The translations under genes were made by a program, and so were the position numbers. A DNA stretch of 64,000 nt from Stomoxys calcitrans (Eukaryota > Arthropoda > Insecta > Diptera > Muscidae). The DNA lies in NCBI RefSeq assembly GCF_963082655.1, contig NC_081552.1, positions 189,298,075 to 189,362,074 of the forward strand. The letters run 5' to 3'. The notes under the pieces are model-generated. The model worked only from the letters and a program-made list of their open reading frames with translations, was not told the origin of the DNA and made no database searches. Shown here piece after piece: positions 24,615 through 36,359 of this stretch; positions within the stretch are counted from its first letter, which is position 1, and the number at the start of each line of letters is the position of its first letter.

Positions 24615-25905
24615 TCTAAATCAGGAATTCTATGCTGCTAACAAAATCCTTGATTGTTTTCCATACCACGCCCCTAAAGGCGATTCATCTCTGGTATTGT
24701 GTCCCCACCTAAGTGCCGGTACCTGTTAGCCACGAAAGCCGGGCAATGACATAGGAAATGCTCTAAGTCAGGAGTTATATGCTGCTAACAAAATCCTTGA
24801 TAGTTTAGGCGATTCATCTCTGGTGTTGCTTCCCCACCTAAGTGCCAGTATCTGTTAGCCGCGAAAGCCGGGCAATGACATAGGAAATGCTTCAACGTCT
24901 CATTATCTTCCCCACATGCACTGCATATGATATTACTTGCCGCACCTATTTTGCATAAGTGAGCTCATAGTCCTAAATATCCCATTATGATACCGAAAGC
25001 TATACTGACCATCTTCTTACTTACTTTCAGTAATAGCCTCGTCTTCCCAGGATCCTGATCTCCCTGTCGATCGTTTCGTAGTGAGCGTTCTTCGCCCACG
25101 CCCTTAACTCGGACTGTGTCGCCCCGAAAGGCTTCGTATTAACCAAGTTTATTGACAGTAGTCCTCTGGGCTTCCATGCAAAATCATCTAGTCTTTGATT
25201 CTTCCTATTTCGCTATGGTCAGGCATCCTATCGATGCGGATCGTAGCATCCGATAAGGCGCTAATCCCCTTCTTACACTCCAGGTTACCGTCCCGGTTGT
25301 TATTGCGCTGATGGACATTTTACTGTCAGTAATCGTCGGGATCTCCGCTTGCAGCACCGTATTATGGCCAAGCTGTCAAAACAGATATCCGACCCTGGAT
25401 TCTCAGTGTAGACCCCCAAGCCACTCTGTCCTCTAGTTTTGATCCATCCGTGCAACATGAACTTCCAATTGGCAATACCTGAACCGCTAACTGTCCTATT
25501 TAATCCATATGTACCTGCTTTTCTAACAGTCACGTAATACGGAGGCCAGCCACGAATTGGTCAGGCATCCAAACAATGCGGATCGTACCATTCGATAAGG
25601 CGATAATCCCCTTCCTACACTTCTGGTTACCGTCCTGGTTGTTATTGCGCTGATGGCCAGTTAACTGTCCGTAATCGTCTGGATCTCCGCCTGCAGGACC
25701 GTATTATGGTCAGACTGTCAAAAACAGATATCCGTCCCTGGGTTCTCAATTCAGACCCCCAGGCCCACTCTGTCCTCTAGCTTTGATCCATCCGTTCAGC
25801 ATGAATTTCCAAGAGACAATACCTGAACCGCTAACTGTCCCATTCAATCCATCTGTACCAGTTTTTCTAGCGGTCACGTAAAACGGAGGCCACGCCACAT
25901 ATAGA
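24615..25905 (-). pseudogene. RT/RNase H non-LTR element 3' part, rearranged by duplications
   Basis: A minus-strand relative of the elements at 33.6 and 56.6 kb. From right to left it encodes RNase H pieces and the distal HCC-like end 'CSACGEDNET..'. Two internal tandem duplications are visible: 24610-24760 against 24765-24900 (around 'tgctgctaacaaaatccttg') and ~25219-25553 against ~25558-25900 (around 'gcggatcgtaccattcgata'). Frameshifts are frequent. Confidence 0.7.
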
Positions 25906-26470
25906 TCACGTCTTCAGAACTGGTATGGCAGTCACCATATGCCATTTTAAGTTAAACCACAAGCAAGTTCCGTTTCCATAACAGAAGGAGATACCGACAG
26001 GGTGCCTCTACCTAGCTCATTTTAACCATCTGTTTCCGTTTGCGTTACGAACAATTAGTGCTGGGGTCACGTCATGCGTAAATTACTTCTTACAACTGTA
26101 GTAATCAGCAAGTGGCTCGGCGTCATATCCTTTTCTTTGCTTTCTCACGCTTACACTCTTCTATCCCTTCGATCACGTCTATCTAAGCATCACTTAGTCT
26201 AGACACAGTAGCTTGCCTCTCGGTCACATCGTAATGGCGTCACGTCCCGTGTAAATTACGTTTCAGAAATATAATGGCTAGCATATTGCCCGTGGTCATA
26301 GATATAGGAGTCACAGACTGTTCTCTTCTATCCCTTCTATCATACAGTAAGTCCTAACTCCAGTGACTTTTTCCGCTCCGCTACGGATTTTTTTTTTTTT
26401 TTTTTTGAATGCGCTCCACTCTCCGCTCCTGCTCCTTTAATTTTAAATTGACTATTTAATATATTAATTT
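25906..26470. repeat. Unassigned sequence with an internal ~200-bp imperfect duplication
   Basis: Two diverged copies share 'gtcacgtcatgcgtaaatta' (~26067) / 'gtcacgtcccgtgtaaatta' (~26237) and 'ctcttctatcccttcgatca' / 'ctcttctatcccttctatca'. A T-run sits at ~26389-26406. No coding function is visible. Confidence 0.45.
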
Positions 26471-26479
26471 TATCATAAC

Positions 26480-26960
26480 GTTTACAACATTTGCATCGAT
26501 ATTCAACACCGATTATATGTTTTCTTGATCGCCTACTATATCGGGCTATACCTTGTAAAGCCCTTATATAAACCGATGTCTTGAATTGATTTTAAGGCTC
26601 TAGAGGGCGCAATTCTTATCAGATTCGGATGAAATTTTTCAAACCGGTTTTTCTTATGAACTCAAACATTTTTGTAAAGTAAAATCTCAATCGATACATA
26701 ACCGATTATAGCCCCCATATAAACTGATCTTCCGACTGTACTTTTTGAGCCACTAGAGGGCGCAATTCCTATCCAACTGTCATATAATCCGAACTCCCGA
26801 TTTTATTCCCTAAGCGTCAAGTAGGGGCAATTATTATTTGATTTGACCGAAATTTTGCACAGTGATCACTGCTTTAACCTCCAACATCCATGCCAAGTAT
26901 GGTCTGAATCCGCGTCTATTGTATAAACAGATCATCCTAATTTACTTCCTAAGCATATAC
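26480..26960 (+). repeat. DINE-like element, short
   Basis: It carries 'cgtttacaacatttgcatcg', 'attatatgttttcttgatcg' (head) and units with 'gagccactagagggcgcaat'. The tail is not preserved. Confidence 0.6.
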
Positions 26961-26992
26961 CGAAAGCATTTCCCAACCAAATTTTAAAAAAC

Positions 26993-28330
26993 AAGAAAAA
27001 AGGCATTCAGTGCAGCCGTGCCGAACTTTGGATACCCACCATGTATATATTTATTATCCAATTTTATTTAAAATCGTCCCATACTTGGTCATTGATATAG
27101 ATCAATATCCAAGTATGGGGCGATTTGGATCATATTCGGTTCAGGTACCGATAAGTGTATTTAAGTCACAGTTTAAAACTTGAAGGAAATCAGGTTATAA
27201 ATGAGAATTTTTTTGGCTTAAGATCTGCAGATCGGTCCATATGGCAGCTATATCCAAACACGGTCTGATATGGATCATACGCGGTTCGTATATCGGGTGG
27301 CCTAGTGCAACTCAATGTTCCGAATGTATATCAAAGTATGATCCGATCTGGACCAAACTTGGTTCGAACAACGGGAAATCTAGTCCAACTCAAATGCAAA
27401 TGCAAATTTTGCCCATGAATATTCTACTAAGGAACAGGGGCAAACTTCCCACACATCAATGAGTGCAGTCCGATTCAAGTTTAAGCTCAATGTTAATGGC
27501 TCTCTTTTTTATAGTCGAGTCCGAACGGCGCGCCGCATTGCGACACCTCTTTGGAGAGAAGTTTTACACGGCATAGTACCTCTCAAATGTTGCCAGCACT
27601 AAGGGGGGAAAACCACCGCTGAAGATTTTTTCTGATGGTCTCGCCAGGATTCAAATCACTTAAGACTTAAGACTCTAAATCGATAGACCGATCTATAAAG
27701 CATCTATCTCCAAATTTGGTCCGATCTGCACTATGTTAAGGTCCAATGCAACTCACTGTTTAAAATTTCAGCGAAATCGGGTAACAAACGGGGCTTTTAT
27801 GGGGCTTAAAGCTCTAATTCGGCGGATCGGTCTATAATACAACAATATCTAAATATGATCCGATCTGGACTATGTTCAAGTCGGACAATTAGAGGCCTAG
27901 TGTAACACATAGTTCCAAATTTAAGCGAAATCGGGTAACAAATTGGTTTTGTTTTTTGGGTTTAAGACTCTTAATTGGCAGATCGGTCCATATGGCAGCT
28001 ATATCTTAATATAGTTCGATGTGAACCAAACTGGTTGCGGATGTCAATAGGATATCACTATTCTAAATTTCAACAAAATCGGATGATAATCGCCCCTTAA
28101 GGTCGGTCTATATGGCAGTTATATCTAATTATGGCCTGATATGGACCATTTTCGGTTCGGATATCAGTGGCCTTAGTACAACTCCCGACTTATAATTTCA
28201 ACAAAACCGGTTTTGTACGACGATCCAGAATATATATACTTTATAGGGTCGGAAATGTGTACTTCGATGTGTTGCAAACGGAATGACTAAATGAATTTAC
28301 CTCCTTTCCTATGGTGATGGCTTTAAAAAA
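26993..28330 (-). repeat. DINE-like element interrupted by a SINE
   Basis: The reverse tail at 26993 ('aacaagaaaaaaggcattca', imperfect palindrome 'cagccgtgccgaactttgg') is followed by units with 'tatggcagctatatcc', and the head near 28230-28310 ('atatatactttatagggtcg', 'tgcaaacggaatgacta'). A SINE occupies 27400-27655. Confidence 0.75.
27400..27655 (-). mobile_element. tRNA-derived SINE, 5'-truncated
   Basis: The 3' end ('caaattttgcccatgaatat' in plus orientation) and body are intact, but the copy stops at the B-box region ('ctcgccaggattcaaat'); the A box is missing. 5' truncation is typical of target-primed integration. Confidence 0.8.
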
Positions 28331-28649
28331 CCATGGGGTTTGTCGCTTGATGCTTTTTAATTTCCACCTAGAAAAAGAACTTGACAAATGCGGTCAATGG
28401 AGGATGGATATATATAAATCTGAACCGATTTTGATAAAATTGTGGACACATGTTGGTATATTAAGAAGAATGTCTTGTGCAAAATTTTGTAAAGATCAAA
28501 CCAAAATTATGGCTACTAGAGCCTTAAAAATGTCATATCGGATGAAAGATATATATTGGAGCTATATCTAAAACTGAACCGATTTTGATCAAATTATGCA
28601 TACATGTTGGATCATTAAAAATAACGTCTGGTGCAAATTTTTTGAATGG
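28331..28649 (-). repeat. DINE-like element, left part, interrupted by a retrotransposon fragment
   Basis: It has units of the 11.5-kb subtype ('atggatatatataaatctga', 'ttggagctatatctaaaac'). The sequence resumes at 29561 after an RNase H-bearing fragment. Confidence 0.65.
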
Positions 28650-29560
28650 AGTATGGTTGCGGCAACAGTTCGATTCTGAGTATTATGTATGCGGAGGGTA
28701 GACCGAGGAGGATCACCGACTACCTGGCACCAGTGCAGACTGGAGTGAGGGCATTCGCGATTCGAGCTCCTGAGAGGGACGAATGGAGGGCAAATGGTGT
28801 ACTTGAGGAGAATGAGACCTCGATCTACACAGATGGCTCCAAGATGGAGTCAGGGACTGGATTGGGGGTCTACTCTGATGCACTCAATATCAGTATGTCC
28901 CTGAGACTGCCGGACGAGTGTACGGCAGTGGCCGCAAGAGAAATTTTGGTAAGGAACTTACCGCTCTCGAAACTCAGAATTAATGTGGACAGTAATGGGC
29001 GATCAAGGCCTAAGGGTCGAGGATGGTAAGGTCGAGATGCGTAGCGGATTGCTTGGAGTCCCTGCATAGGTTCCGGGCCCACGATGTGACACTGACATGG
29101 GTTCCTGGGCATGAGGGGATTCCAGCAAATGAGAGGGAGGACGATTGCGCCAGGAGGGGTCGTCAGCGCCGGGCGGACCAGTCATCGGTCTTGCCTACGT
29201 GCCGTTTATCGAGCTACTGAACACAGTAGAGGGGATGGCCAGTGCGGCGTCGGTGGCGAGGTGGGACTCGGTGGATGGTTGCGGGATTGCAAAGGCGCTA
29301 TGGCCAGTCATCGACCAGAAGAGGGAGAGAGAGTTGCAGGAGTTCAATAAAAGGTCGATGTGTACCTTGACAGGGGTCATAACCGAACACAGTGCCATTG
29401 GCCGCATGGCGACGCGTATGTGGATACCGCACAATGACTTCTTTAGGAGTTGCCTCGATGAGGATGAGGAGGAGACTATTGAGCACTTGCTGTGTTCTTG
29501 TCCGGGTCTGCAGAGACGTAGGCTTTCCTTTCTGGGGAGCCGTTTCTTCCGTCTTCTGCC
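28650..29560 (+). pseudogene. Non-LTR retrotransposon RNase H and C-terminal fragment
   Basis: It is much more GC-rich than its DINE-like flanks. It encodes 'ETSIYTDGSKMESGTGLG' (RNase H first Asp, ~28820), 'CTAVAAREILV' (Glu region), 'LRINVDSN' (third Asp), 'VTLTWVPGHEGIPANERED' (fourth Asp region, ~29087-29145), and the distal 'TGVITEHSAIGRMATRMW' and 'ETIEHLLCSCPGLQRRR' (a CCHC/HCC-like end). The frame shifts after 'DSNGR' and again near 29150. No poly-A tail or EN/RT part is present. It is probably an R1/LOA-type fragment and a different family from the 56.6-kb element. Confidence 0.8.
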
Positions 29561-29735
29561 TTATCGGATGAAAGATATATATGGGAGCGATATCTAAATC
29601 TGAACCGATTTTGTTCAAAATCAACAGCGTTTGCTCTTGAACTATAGAAGTGACTTGTGCAAAATCTTAGGATAATCGATCGACCAATGCGACCTGTACA
29701 TTGATCACAAGAATATCAAATATAAAATATCGGTG
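29561..29735 (-). repeat. DINE-like element, right part
   Basis: It resumes with 'ttatcggatgaaagatatat' and 'gggagcgatatctaaatctg' and runs to 'acctgtacattgatcacaag', matching the 12.3-kb end of the same subtype. Confidence 0.6.
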
Positions 29736-29877
29736 GGTCTTCAAGGCAGTGGATATCGATATTGATAGTTTTTGGGACCCATACCCCAAACTGGACGTAT
29801 TTGCTGACTTTTGCAATAAGGGGCTTAAATAAAAGGTATTTGAGTTTAGAAAACGAATTTGATATCTGAGGTTCAAA
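29736..29877. repeat. Helitron-family scrap upstream of a fuller copy
   Basis: It contains 'tttttgggacccatacccca', 'actggacgtatttgc' and 'aaaggtatttgagtttagaa', phrases shared with the blocks at 36.4 and 40.7 kb. Confidence 0.45.
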
Positions 29878-31264
29878 TCTTCTTATATATAAAATGCAAT
29901 TTGTGTTTGTTTGTCGGTTTTTTTGTTTGCTCCGTATAGACTCAAAAACGGCTGAACCGATTACCTTAAAATTTTCACAGATTGTGTAAGTTAGTCTGGA
30001 AGGGAACATAGGCTATACAATTTTTGATATCGGGAGGGCAGTGGACCCTCCCCCTTACCTCAAAAGTACTGCCCAAAAATAAAAGTGGACCGATCGTGAC
30101 AATATGGTATTCAAATGAAAGGTATTCAAAAGTAGAGTACGAATTTCATAATAAAAGTTGGGTCCAAGTACTTGGGGGCCGCCCCAGCCCGAAAACACCT
30201 TAAAATAGGTTCATTTGACGATCATGACAATATGGGACTCAAATGAAAAGTATTCGGGAGTAGATTACGAATATGGCCAGGAAGTAGGAATGGGCTTTAT
30301 AATTTATTGATAACGGATGTGGGCGGACCCTCCACCGTTACCCCAAAGACACCACTCAAAATCAAAAGTGGACGGATGAGGACAATATGGGTATCAAATG
30401 AAAAGTATGCAAATTCATTTCGAATTATAGAGGGTCGCCCCACCCCCACAAAAACGCCCAAACTGGTCACATTAGTCAATCACTGATATATGGGACTCGG
30501 TTTGTTTGTTCCGTATAGCATGAAAAACGGCAAAACCGATTTTCTCGAAATTGTCGCATATTGTGTAGGTTGGTCTGGAAGCAAACATAGGCTATATAAT
30601 TTTTCGGTATCGGAAGGGGGACGGACCCTCCCCCTTACGCCAAAAACACAAACCAAAATCGAAAGTGGATCGATCGGGACAATATAGGTATCAAATGAAG
30701 GGTATTGGAGAGTAGAATACGAATATGGTATTCAAATTTGAGTCCAAGTTTCCATCGGGCCGCCCCAACCCCAAAACTCCCCCAAACATACATATTGGAC
30801 GTTCATTTCGATATGAGGCTCAAATGAAAGGTATTCGGGAGAAGAATTCGAATCTGGCATACCAAATCAGTTCGAAGTATACTCGGTCACGTCACCCCTC
30901 AAAAACGCCATTAGACTAATTATGACTATACGATACTTGGCTGAACCGATTTTCTTAAAATTTTCATGTATTGTGTACGTTTGTCTGGAAGGAAACATAG
31001 GCTATATCATTTTTTGATATCGTGTGGAGGCGGACCCTCCCCCTTGCCCCACAAACGCCACCCATATCCGAAAGTGGTTCGATGGGCTCAATAATTATTG
31101 GAGACCATAAATCGAAATATGGTATTAAAATTTGGGTCCAAGTACCCAGCGTAGGATTCGAGTGCGTTCAGCGTTATAGGCTACAATGGCACGAATTCGA
31201 TATCCGCATTCAAGGCGAAGTGAGAGTTTAAGAAGGCGCAGCGGAGCGGGCCCGGTTCACCTAG
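29878..31264 (+). mobile_element. Helitron-like non-autonomous element with repeated head modules
   Basis: The candidate boundaries fit Helitron rules: host A, then 5'-TC ('tcttcttatatataaaatgc') at 29878, and 3'-CTAG at 31261-31264 followed by T, with GC-rich 'cagcggagcgggcccgg' just upstream. A head module ('cgtatagactcaaaaacggc', 'gtctggaagggaacatagg', 'ggaccctcccccttac') appears three times (~29925, ~30505, ~30945), so the element looks internally multiplied. No Rep/helicase coding is present. The Helitron class is inferred from termini only. Confidence 0.55.
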
Positions 31265-31384
31265 TATTTTTATATTGTTAGTCAAGCGATATGCCTAAAC
31301 TATTTTCGTAGCATGGCATTTCACTGAAAGCTCTTTTCTTGTCGAAAATAAATATTCAAAAGATAATTTTGTTCCATATAAAGT

Positions 31385-31435
31385 AAAATAAGGGGCAGCG
31401 GAACGGGCCCGGTTCAGCTATTATCTCACATCTCT
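31385..31435 (+). repeat. Second Helitron-like 3' end
   Basis: 'ggggcagcggaacgggcccg' followed by 'gttcagctattat' repeats the 3' end of the preceding element, about 170 bp further on, here with the CTRR end altered. Confidence 0.55.
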
Positions 31436-33085
31436 ATTTAAAATTCATCGTCAAGCCAATTAATTTTTTCAACTAAGGTTATTACTAAGCGTTCCATTGT
31501 CAAAACCACTCTCAAATATGGGATAGGACAATACTCCTTGGTGAAATCAATGGTCCCGCCATCCAATATGAAAAATAAAACAAATCGTTGCAAGCTAAAT
31601 TTTTCCATCATATATAATACTTTAACCTATTTGACTTTCTGTTTGTTGGATTTTCGAAAAACCCTCCGCATATTTATATGGATGATTTCCTTAGGAAGCC
31701 TGTATGCGGGTGCTTAATGGCAACATTTGGACACAAACCAATGTTAACAAATTTATTTGTAAATATTTAACCACAAATCTAAACTAACTTGTCGAACCAT
31801 TTGGCAAAACCCCACTCCTCATCAACACACTCACTGTAGTGCTAACCATGAAAATGGGGGAACCACAACACCACAGTCTCCAGACACTATTTAAATTGCC
31901 ATTTGGACCATGCCACTAACTAAGTGTGCATAATATCGAATAACAATCAAAAGCATAAACACATCTCATACAACATCAACGAACTATTCAATTTCATAGC
32001 CATGGACCAATGTAGCCAGCCATCAGGGACTCACCCTGTTTTGCAGTGAAAGTGTTTACTTTTTGGAATCACGGCACAAGAGTATTTAGAGACTCATTAG
32101 TGAAACATATGTTTCAAGGATATAGCCTGAAAGCAGCAGAGCAAAAACAACCCTCATCCACAGTAGAATAGCATTCAGCCTTAACCTCAGCTACTTTGGT
32201 TGTTTACCCCCCTTTCCACATCCCAATTGGGAAAGTCATGAAGTCAGTTGATACTCTTTTTTTTTCAAAGACGACTTACAACCCAACACCCACTGCTTCC
32301 TCTCGCAGGCCCCGCATGGGTATGGGCCGAGAAAAAAGTCATCTTTCATGCCAAGGCAATTTGTTAGTTTGTCTGCCACTTCCTTAAGCCTTAAGGGTGA
32401 GTGCTTATATTAAAGTCCTTTGGCACTATAGCTAACAAAAGCCAACGAAGCGAAGGCATATTTGTTGCGGCCCTAAAAACGTTAACGGCAATAATGTGTC
32501 AGTTAAATATGTTACACCAACTTATAATAATTTAATTGTTTTTATGAGTCAGTCAGTCAGGCAGCCAAGCAGTGAGTTAGAGAGCGAGTTAGTGCTATTC
32601 AGGCTTTCAATTGCCCTTGTGGTTGGAAGTTGTATGGAACCTTTCTCCCACCACTTGAGCTCTATTTAAATGGATCGTCACTTAGTTTTGTCCTTTCACA
32701 GCTGTTTTCAGCCTTTTTGGCGATTTCCTTACACAAAAACGAATACCTCAATTTGGCAACATTTGGTAGCGTTTATTTTCTTATTTTATTTCATACCCTT
32801 GGCAAGAGCTTTATACAGAGAGAGAGAGAGAGAGAGAGGGGACAAGGTCTGTTAGTTTTATAGTCCCTTGATTATTATTTCTTGTTGATGATTTATTTAT
32901 AACATTTTAATCAGACTTATAAATTGCCAAAGGATGGATCAACAATTAACACACACACACATGACTTTGTGTTTGGTGAATTGTGAAATAATTGAAGTGA
33001 GGGAAATTTAAACGTATGTACATATACGAAGGGTTTTGGAAGAAATTATGACGCCATGTAATACGCTTACTAGTATAATCGTATC
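31436..33085. other. Single-copy-looking DNA, no gene found; microsatellites
   Basis: No coding motif was found. Simple repeats: (GA)n at about 32816-32839 and (CA)n at about 32949-32960. Confidence 0.5.
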
Positions 33086-33086
33086 G

Positions 33087-33400
33087 GGAGGCCACCGTAG
33101 CGCAGAGGTTAGCATTTCCGCCTATGACGCCTATTCGCCCGGGTTCGAATCTTGGCGAGAACATTAGAAAAAATGTTCAGCGGTGGTTTTCCCCTCATAA
33201 TGCTGCCAACATTTGTGAGGTACCATGTCATGTAAAACTTCTCTCCAAAGAGGTGTCGCACTGCGGCACGCCGTTCGGACTTGGCTATAGAAAGGAGGCG
33301 CCTTATCATTGAGCTTAAACTTGAATCGGATTGCACTCATTGATAGGTGAGAAATTTGCCCCTGGTCTTAAGTGGAATGTTCGTGGGCAAAATTTGCAGT
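33087..33400 (+). mobile_element. tRNA-derived SINE, full-length
   Basis: It starts 'ggaggccaccgtagcgcaga' with the A box, has the B box 'gggttcgaatcttgg' (~33140), then the conserved body 'tgctgccaacatttgtgagg', 'cactgcggcacgccgttcgg', 'ggattgcactcattgat', and the end 'cgtgggcaaaatttgcag'. A clean target-site duplication was not recognised. It is one of the two best-preserved copies. Confidence 0.85.
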
Positions 33401-33585
33401 TTGTATATGTACGCCAAATAATTTAGAAATCTGTGATTGCAGCTGATGGTACTTCAAAGAAAACAGACATTTCAGGACTTGCTAGTGTTACCAGGAACGT
33501 TGATAAAACCATTTGACATAGATTTTTTTTTTTTTGTAAAAAAAACAACACTTGTGCATATAAAATTTGTATTCTAATAAATACT

Positions 33586-33635
33586 AGCTGAAGCGGGTCC
33601 ACTCCGCTGCACCGTCTTTAGGTTCGGTTGAAAAG
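33586..33635 (-). repeat. Helitron-like 3' end
   Basis: The plus strand reads 'actagctgaagcgggtccac' then 'tccgctgcaccgtcttt'. Its reverse complement is the same GC-rich 3' end finishing in CTAGT as at 31264. The rest of this Helitron copy is absent; retrotransposon sequence follows immediately. Confidence 0.6.
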
Positions 33636-35160
33636 AGGGTGCAGATATTAATCCGCCCCATGTCACTATGGACATACACCTAAGCCAGTAATAGCCTAAA
33701 AAGGAAATTTTAAGTTAGGAATTCCGTGCTACTTACGAAATCCTTAATTGTTTTCAATACCACTCCCCTAAGTTGGTTCATGTCTGGTAATTGCCGGCAT
33801 CTGTTAGACGCGAAAGCCGGGCAATGGCAAATGAAATGCTCCAACGTCTCATAATCTTCCCCGCATGCCCTACACATTCTATCACTTGCCGCATCGATTT
33901 TACATAAGTGAGCTCGTAGTCCTATGTGTCCCGTTATGATAGCAATAGCTATACTGACCCTCCTTCTTGTTTCCTTTCAGTAATTGCCTCGTCTTCTCAC
34001 GATCTGGATCCTCCCATAGGATTTTCGCCGTCCTACCGACCGTTTCGCTGTTCCACAATGTTGCATGAGCATTTGTCGCCCACTCCCTTAACTCGGATTG
34101 CGTCAACCCGAAAGGCTTCGGGTTAACCAAGTTTATTGATGGCAGTCCTGTGGCCTTTACCGCCACACCGTCTGCCCTTTCATTCTCCCTTACTCCGTTA
34201 TTGGCCGGCAACCAAACGATGCGGATTTTGCCATCCTCAGAGAAGACTGTTCGTGACCTTACCGTCCTGGTTATTATTGCCGTTATATCAATTTTACTAT
34301 CGGCAAAGAAGTTCACACTCGACGTCCTTGCGTTAGCATCACATCACACATTCCGTGATCGCCCGGAACTCCGCCTAGTGGACCATATTATGGTCAGGCA
34401 GTCCGAAACAGATCTCAGTCCCTGTGTTCTCAATGTAATCCCCCAGGCCAACTCTGTCCTCTAGCTTTAACCCATCCGTGCAACAGATGTTCTAGATGGC
34501 AATACCAGGGTTCCGACAATCCAAGACTGTGCCGCTGGCAGCAGTGCCTCGCACTCGACTCAAAGGTTCATCTCAGGTATCCGATCGGAAACCTCTTCCT
34601 TTCCATCCAGGTTTCCTATCGTCACCTCAATTATACCGCAATGGAATGAGCTGATCCCATCCCCAATCCATTCTCACATCCCCTTAAATCTCAAAGCCAC
34701 AGTGGCTGCCTCACACTTAATCTGTATGTCAATGGGTCAGATATCTAGAATAGTCTCCAGTACCCTAGTGGACGTGGTTCTCATCGCTTCGCCTAGGCCA
34801 AGACAACATCTTCTCTGAACCTGTTGTGTGGTCCCTATGTTGCAGTTTTTTGCCATAGCAGTCCACCAAACTACTGAGGCGAAAGTAAGTATTGATCTAA
34901 TCACGCTACTGTAAAGCCTATGGACTATCCTCGGATTCAGGCCCCATTTCGAGCCTACGGGCCGTCTACATAGTACCCAACATCCGTGAGCCTTCTCAGT
35001 ACGCTCCTGAATGTGACACTTCCAATTCTGTTTCCTATCCAAGATCACACCTAAGTATTTGACCTTGTCAGATATCGAAATCGTCTTATTGAGGAAATGT
35101 GGTGCGTTAAATTGGCCCACCTTCGTCTTCCTCGTCTTTAATTCTCTAACATTTTTTTAG
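33636..35160 (-). pseudogene. RT/RNase H non-LTR retrotransposon, 5'-truncated, minus strand
   Basis: This element is closely related to the 56.6-59.5 kb copy. Right to left it encodes 'GQFNAPHFLNKTISISDKVK', 'YLGVILDRKQNWKCHIQ', 'AHGCWVLCRRPVGSKWGLN', 'VHRLYSSVIRSILTFASVVW', 'RRCCLGLGEAMRTT', then RNase H pieces. The third-Asp box is 'FFADSKIDITAI' (TDSK in relatives) and the fourth region 'VWLPANNGVRENERAD' has lost the PGH of VPGHNG. It ends with the shared 3' UTR ('gagggtgcagatattaatcc', plus strand ~33638). The EN and most of the RT are absent. It is inactive. Confidence 0.8.
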
Positions 35161-35620
35161 GGTGGAGACGCTTCGCCATGAATGTGGATATTGAATTCGT
35201 GCCACTGTAGACTAAATCAAAAAGTACTCATTGATGTGGGAGAAGTTTGCCCTTGCTCAGTTCCTGGGCAAATTTTCATTCTACTCCCAAATGCCATTCT
35301 TATGAATCCTATATTACCGTGTTGGTAAGTGTTTCCGGTTTAGGGGATTTTTCGGAGGTGGGGTGGTCACCCAGTTACTCGGCCTTCAAGTAAATATAAG
35401 CTTCGAGCTCTACTTTCAAATACATTTTATATGAGCCCCATAATAGCAGGATGGGAAAATAAGTTCTGTTTGAGGGTGGGGTGAACCTCAGGGTCTTTGT
35501 CCCGAAAATAAGCTTCAATATCCAGAAAATCGATTAATTTCCACCCTAAATAGCGTTTATATCATCATCAAATTCGTTTTTTTTTCTCTCAAACACCTTT
35601 CGTTGGAGCTCAACATAGAG
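35161..35620 (-). repeat. SINE 3' scrap and Helitron-family DNA
   Basis: 35225-35280 is a SINE 3' end ('gtactcattgatgtgggaga', 'cctgggcaaattttcatt'). 35285-35620 has degraded Helitron-family modules in minus orientation ('ggaggtggggtggtcaccca'). Confidence 0.5.
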
Positions 35621-35629
35621 CTCAAAACA

Positions 35630-36358
35630 TGTTTTGTTTTTGGGCCCAACACAACTCACTGTCCCAAATTTCGGCAACATCAGACAATAAATGCGACTTT
35701 TATAGGCTCAAAATTTTAAATCGAGATATCAGTCTATTTGGCAGCTATATCCAAATCTGGACCGATCTGTGCCATATTGCAGAAGTATGTCGAGAGGCTT
35801 AACTTAACTCACTGTCCCAAATTTCGGCGACATCGGTCAAAAAATGAGCCTTTTATGGGCCCAAAGCCTTAAATCGAGAGATCAGTCTATATGGCAGCAA
35901 TATCCAAATCTGAACTAATCTGGGCCAAATTGAGGAAGGATGTCGAAAGGTCTAACACAACTCACTGTACCAAAGATGTCGAAGGGTCCAACACAACTCA
36001 CTGTCCCAAATTTCAGCAAAATCGGATAATAAATGTGGCTTTTATGGGCGTAAGACCCTAAATCGGAGGTCTATATGGGGAATATATCAATATATAGTCC
36101 CATATAGCCCATCTTCGAACTTATCCTGCTTTTGAACAAAAATGGAACCTTTTCAAAGTTTAAGCTCAATATCTCTATTTGTAAAGACTGTAGCGTGATT
36201 TCAGCAGACAGACGGACGGACATGGCTAGATGGTCTTAGATTTTTACGCTGATCAAGAATATATATACTTTATAGGGACTGAATTGGATATTTCGATGTG
36301 TTGCAAACGGAATGACAAAATGAATATAGCCCCATCCTTCGGTGGTGGATATAAACAT
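35630..36358 (-). repeat. DINE-like element
   Basis: Units have 'caactcactgtcccaaattt' and 'tctatatggcagcaatatcc'. The head has 'cagcagacagacggacggac', 'gaatatatatactttatagg' and 'catccttcggtggtgg', ending ~36358. It belongs to the same subtype as the 1-1436 element but in opposite orientation. Confidence 0.75.
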
Positions 36359-36359
36359 T

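Noticed and set aside
26070..26400. Possible rRNA or structural RNA in the duplicated GC-richer stretch
   Set aside because: No match to conserved rRNA cores that I know; an imperfect duplication of unknown repeat DNA explains it better.
33087..33160. Genuine tRNA genes at A/B-box sites (also at 42301, 44924, 61308)
   Set aside because: Each is the head of a ~300-bp dispersed SINE with a common body, and no acceptor stem closes after the B box.
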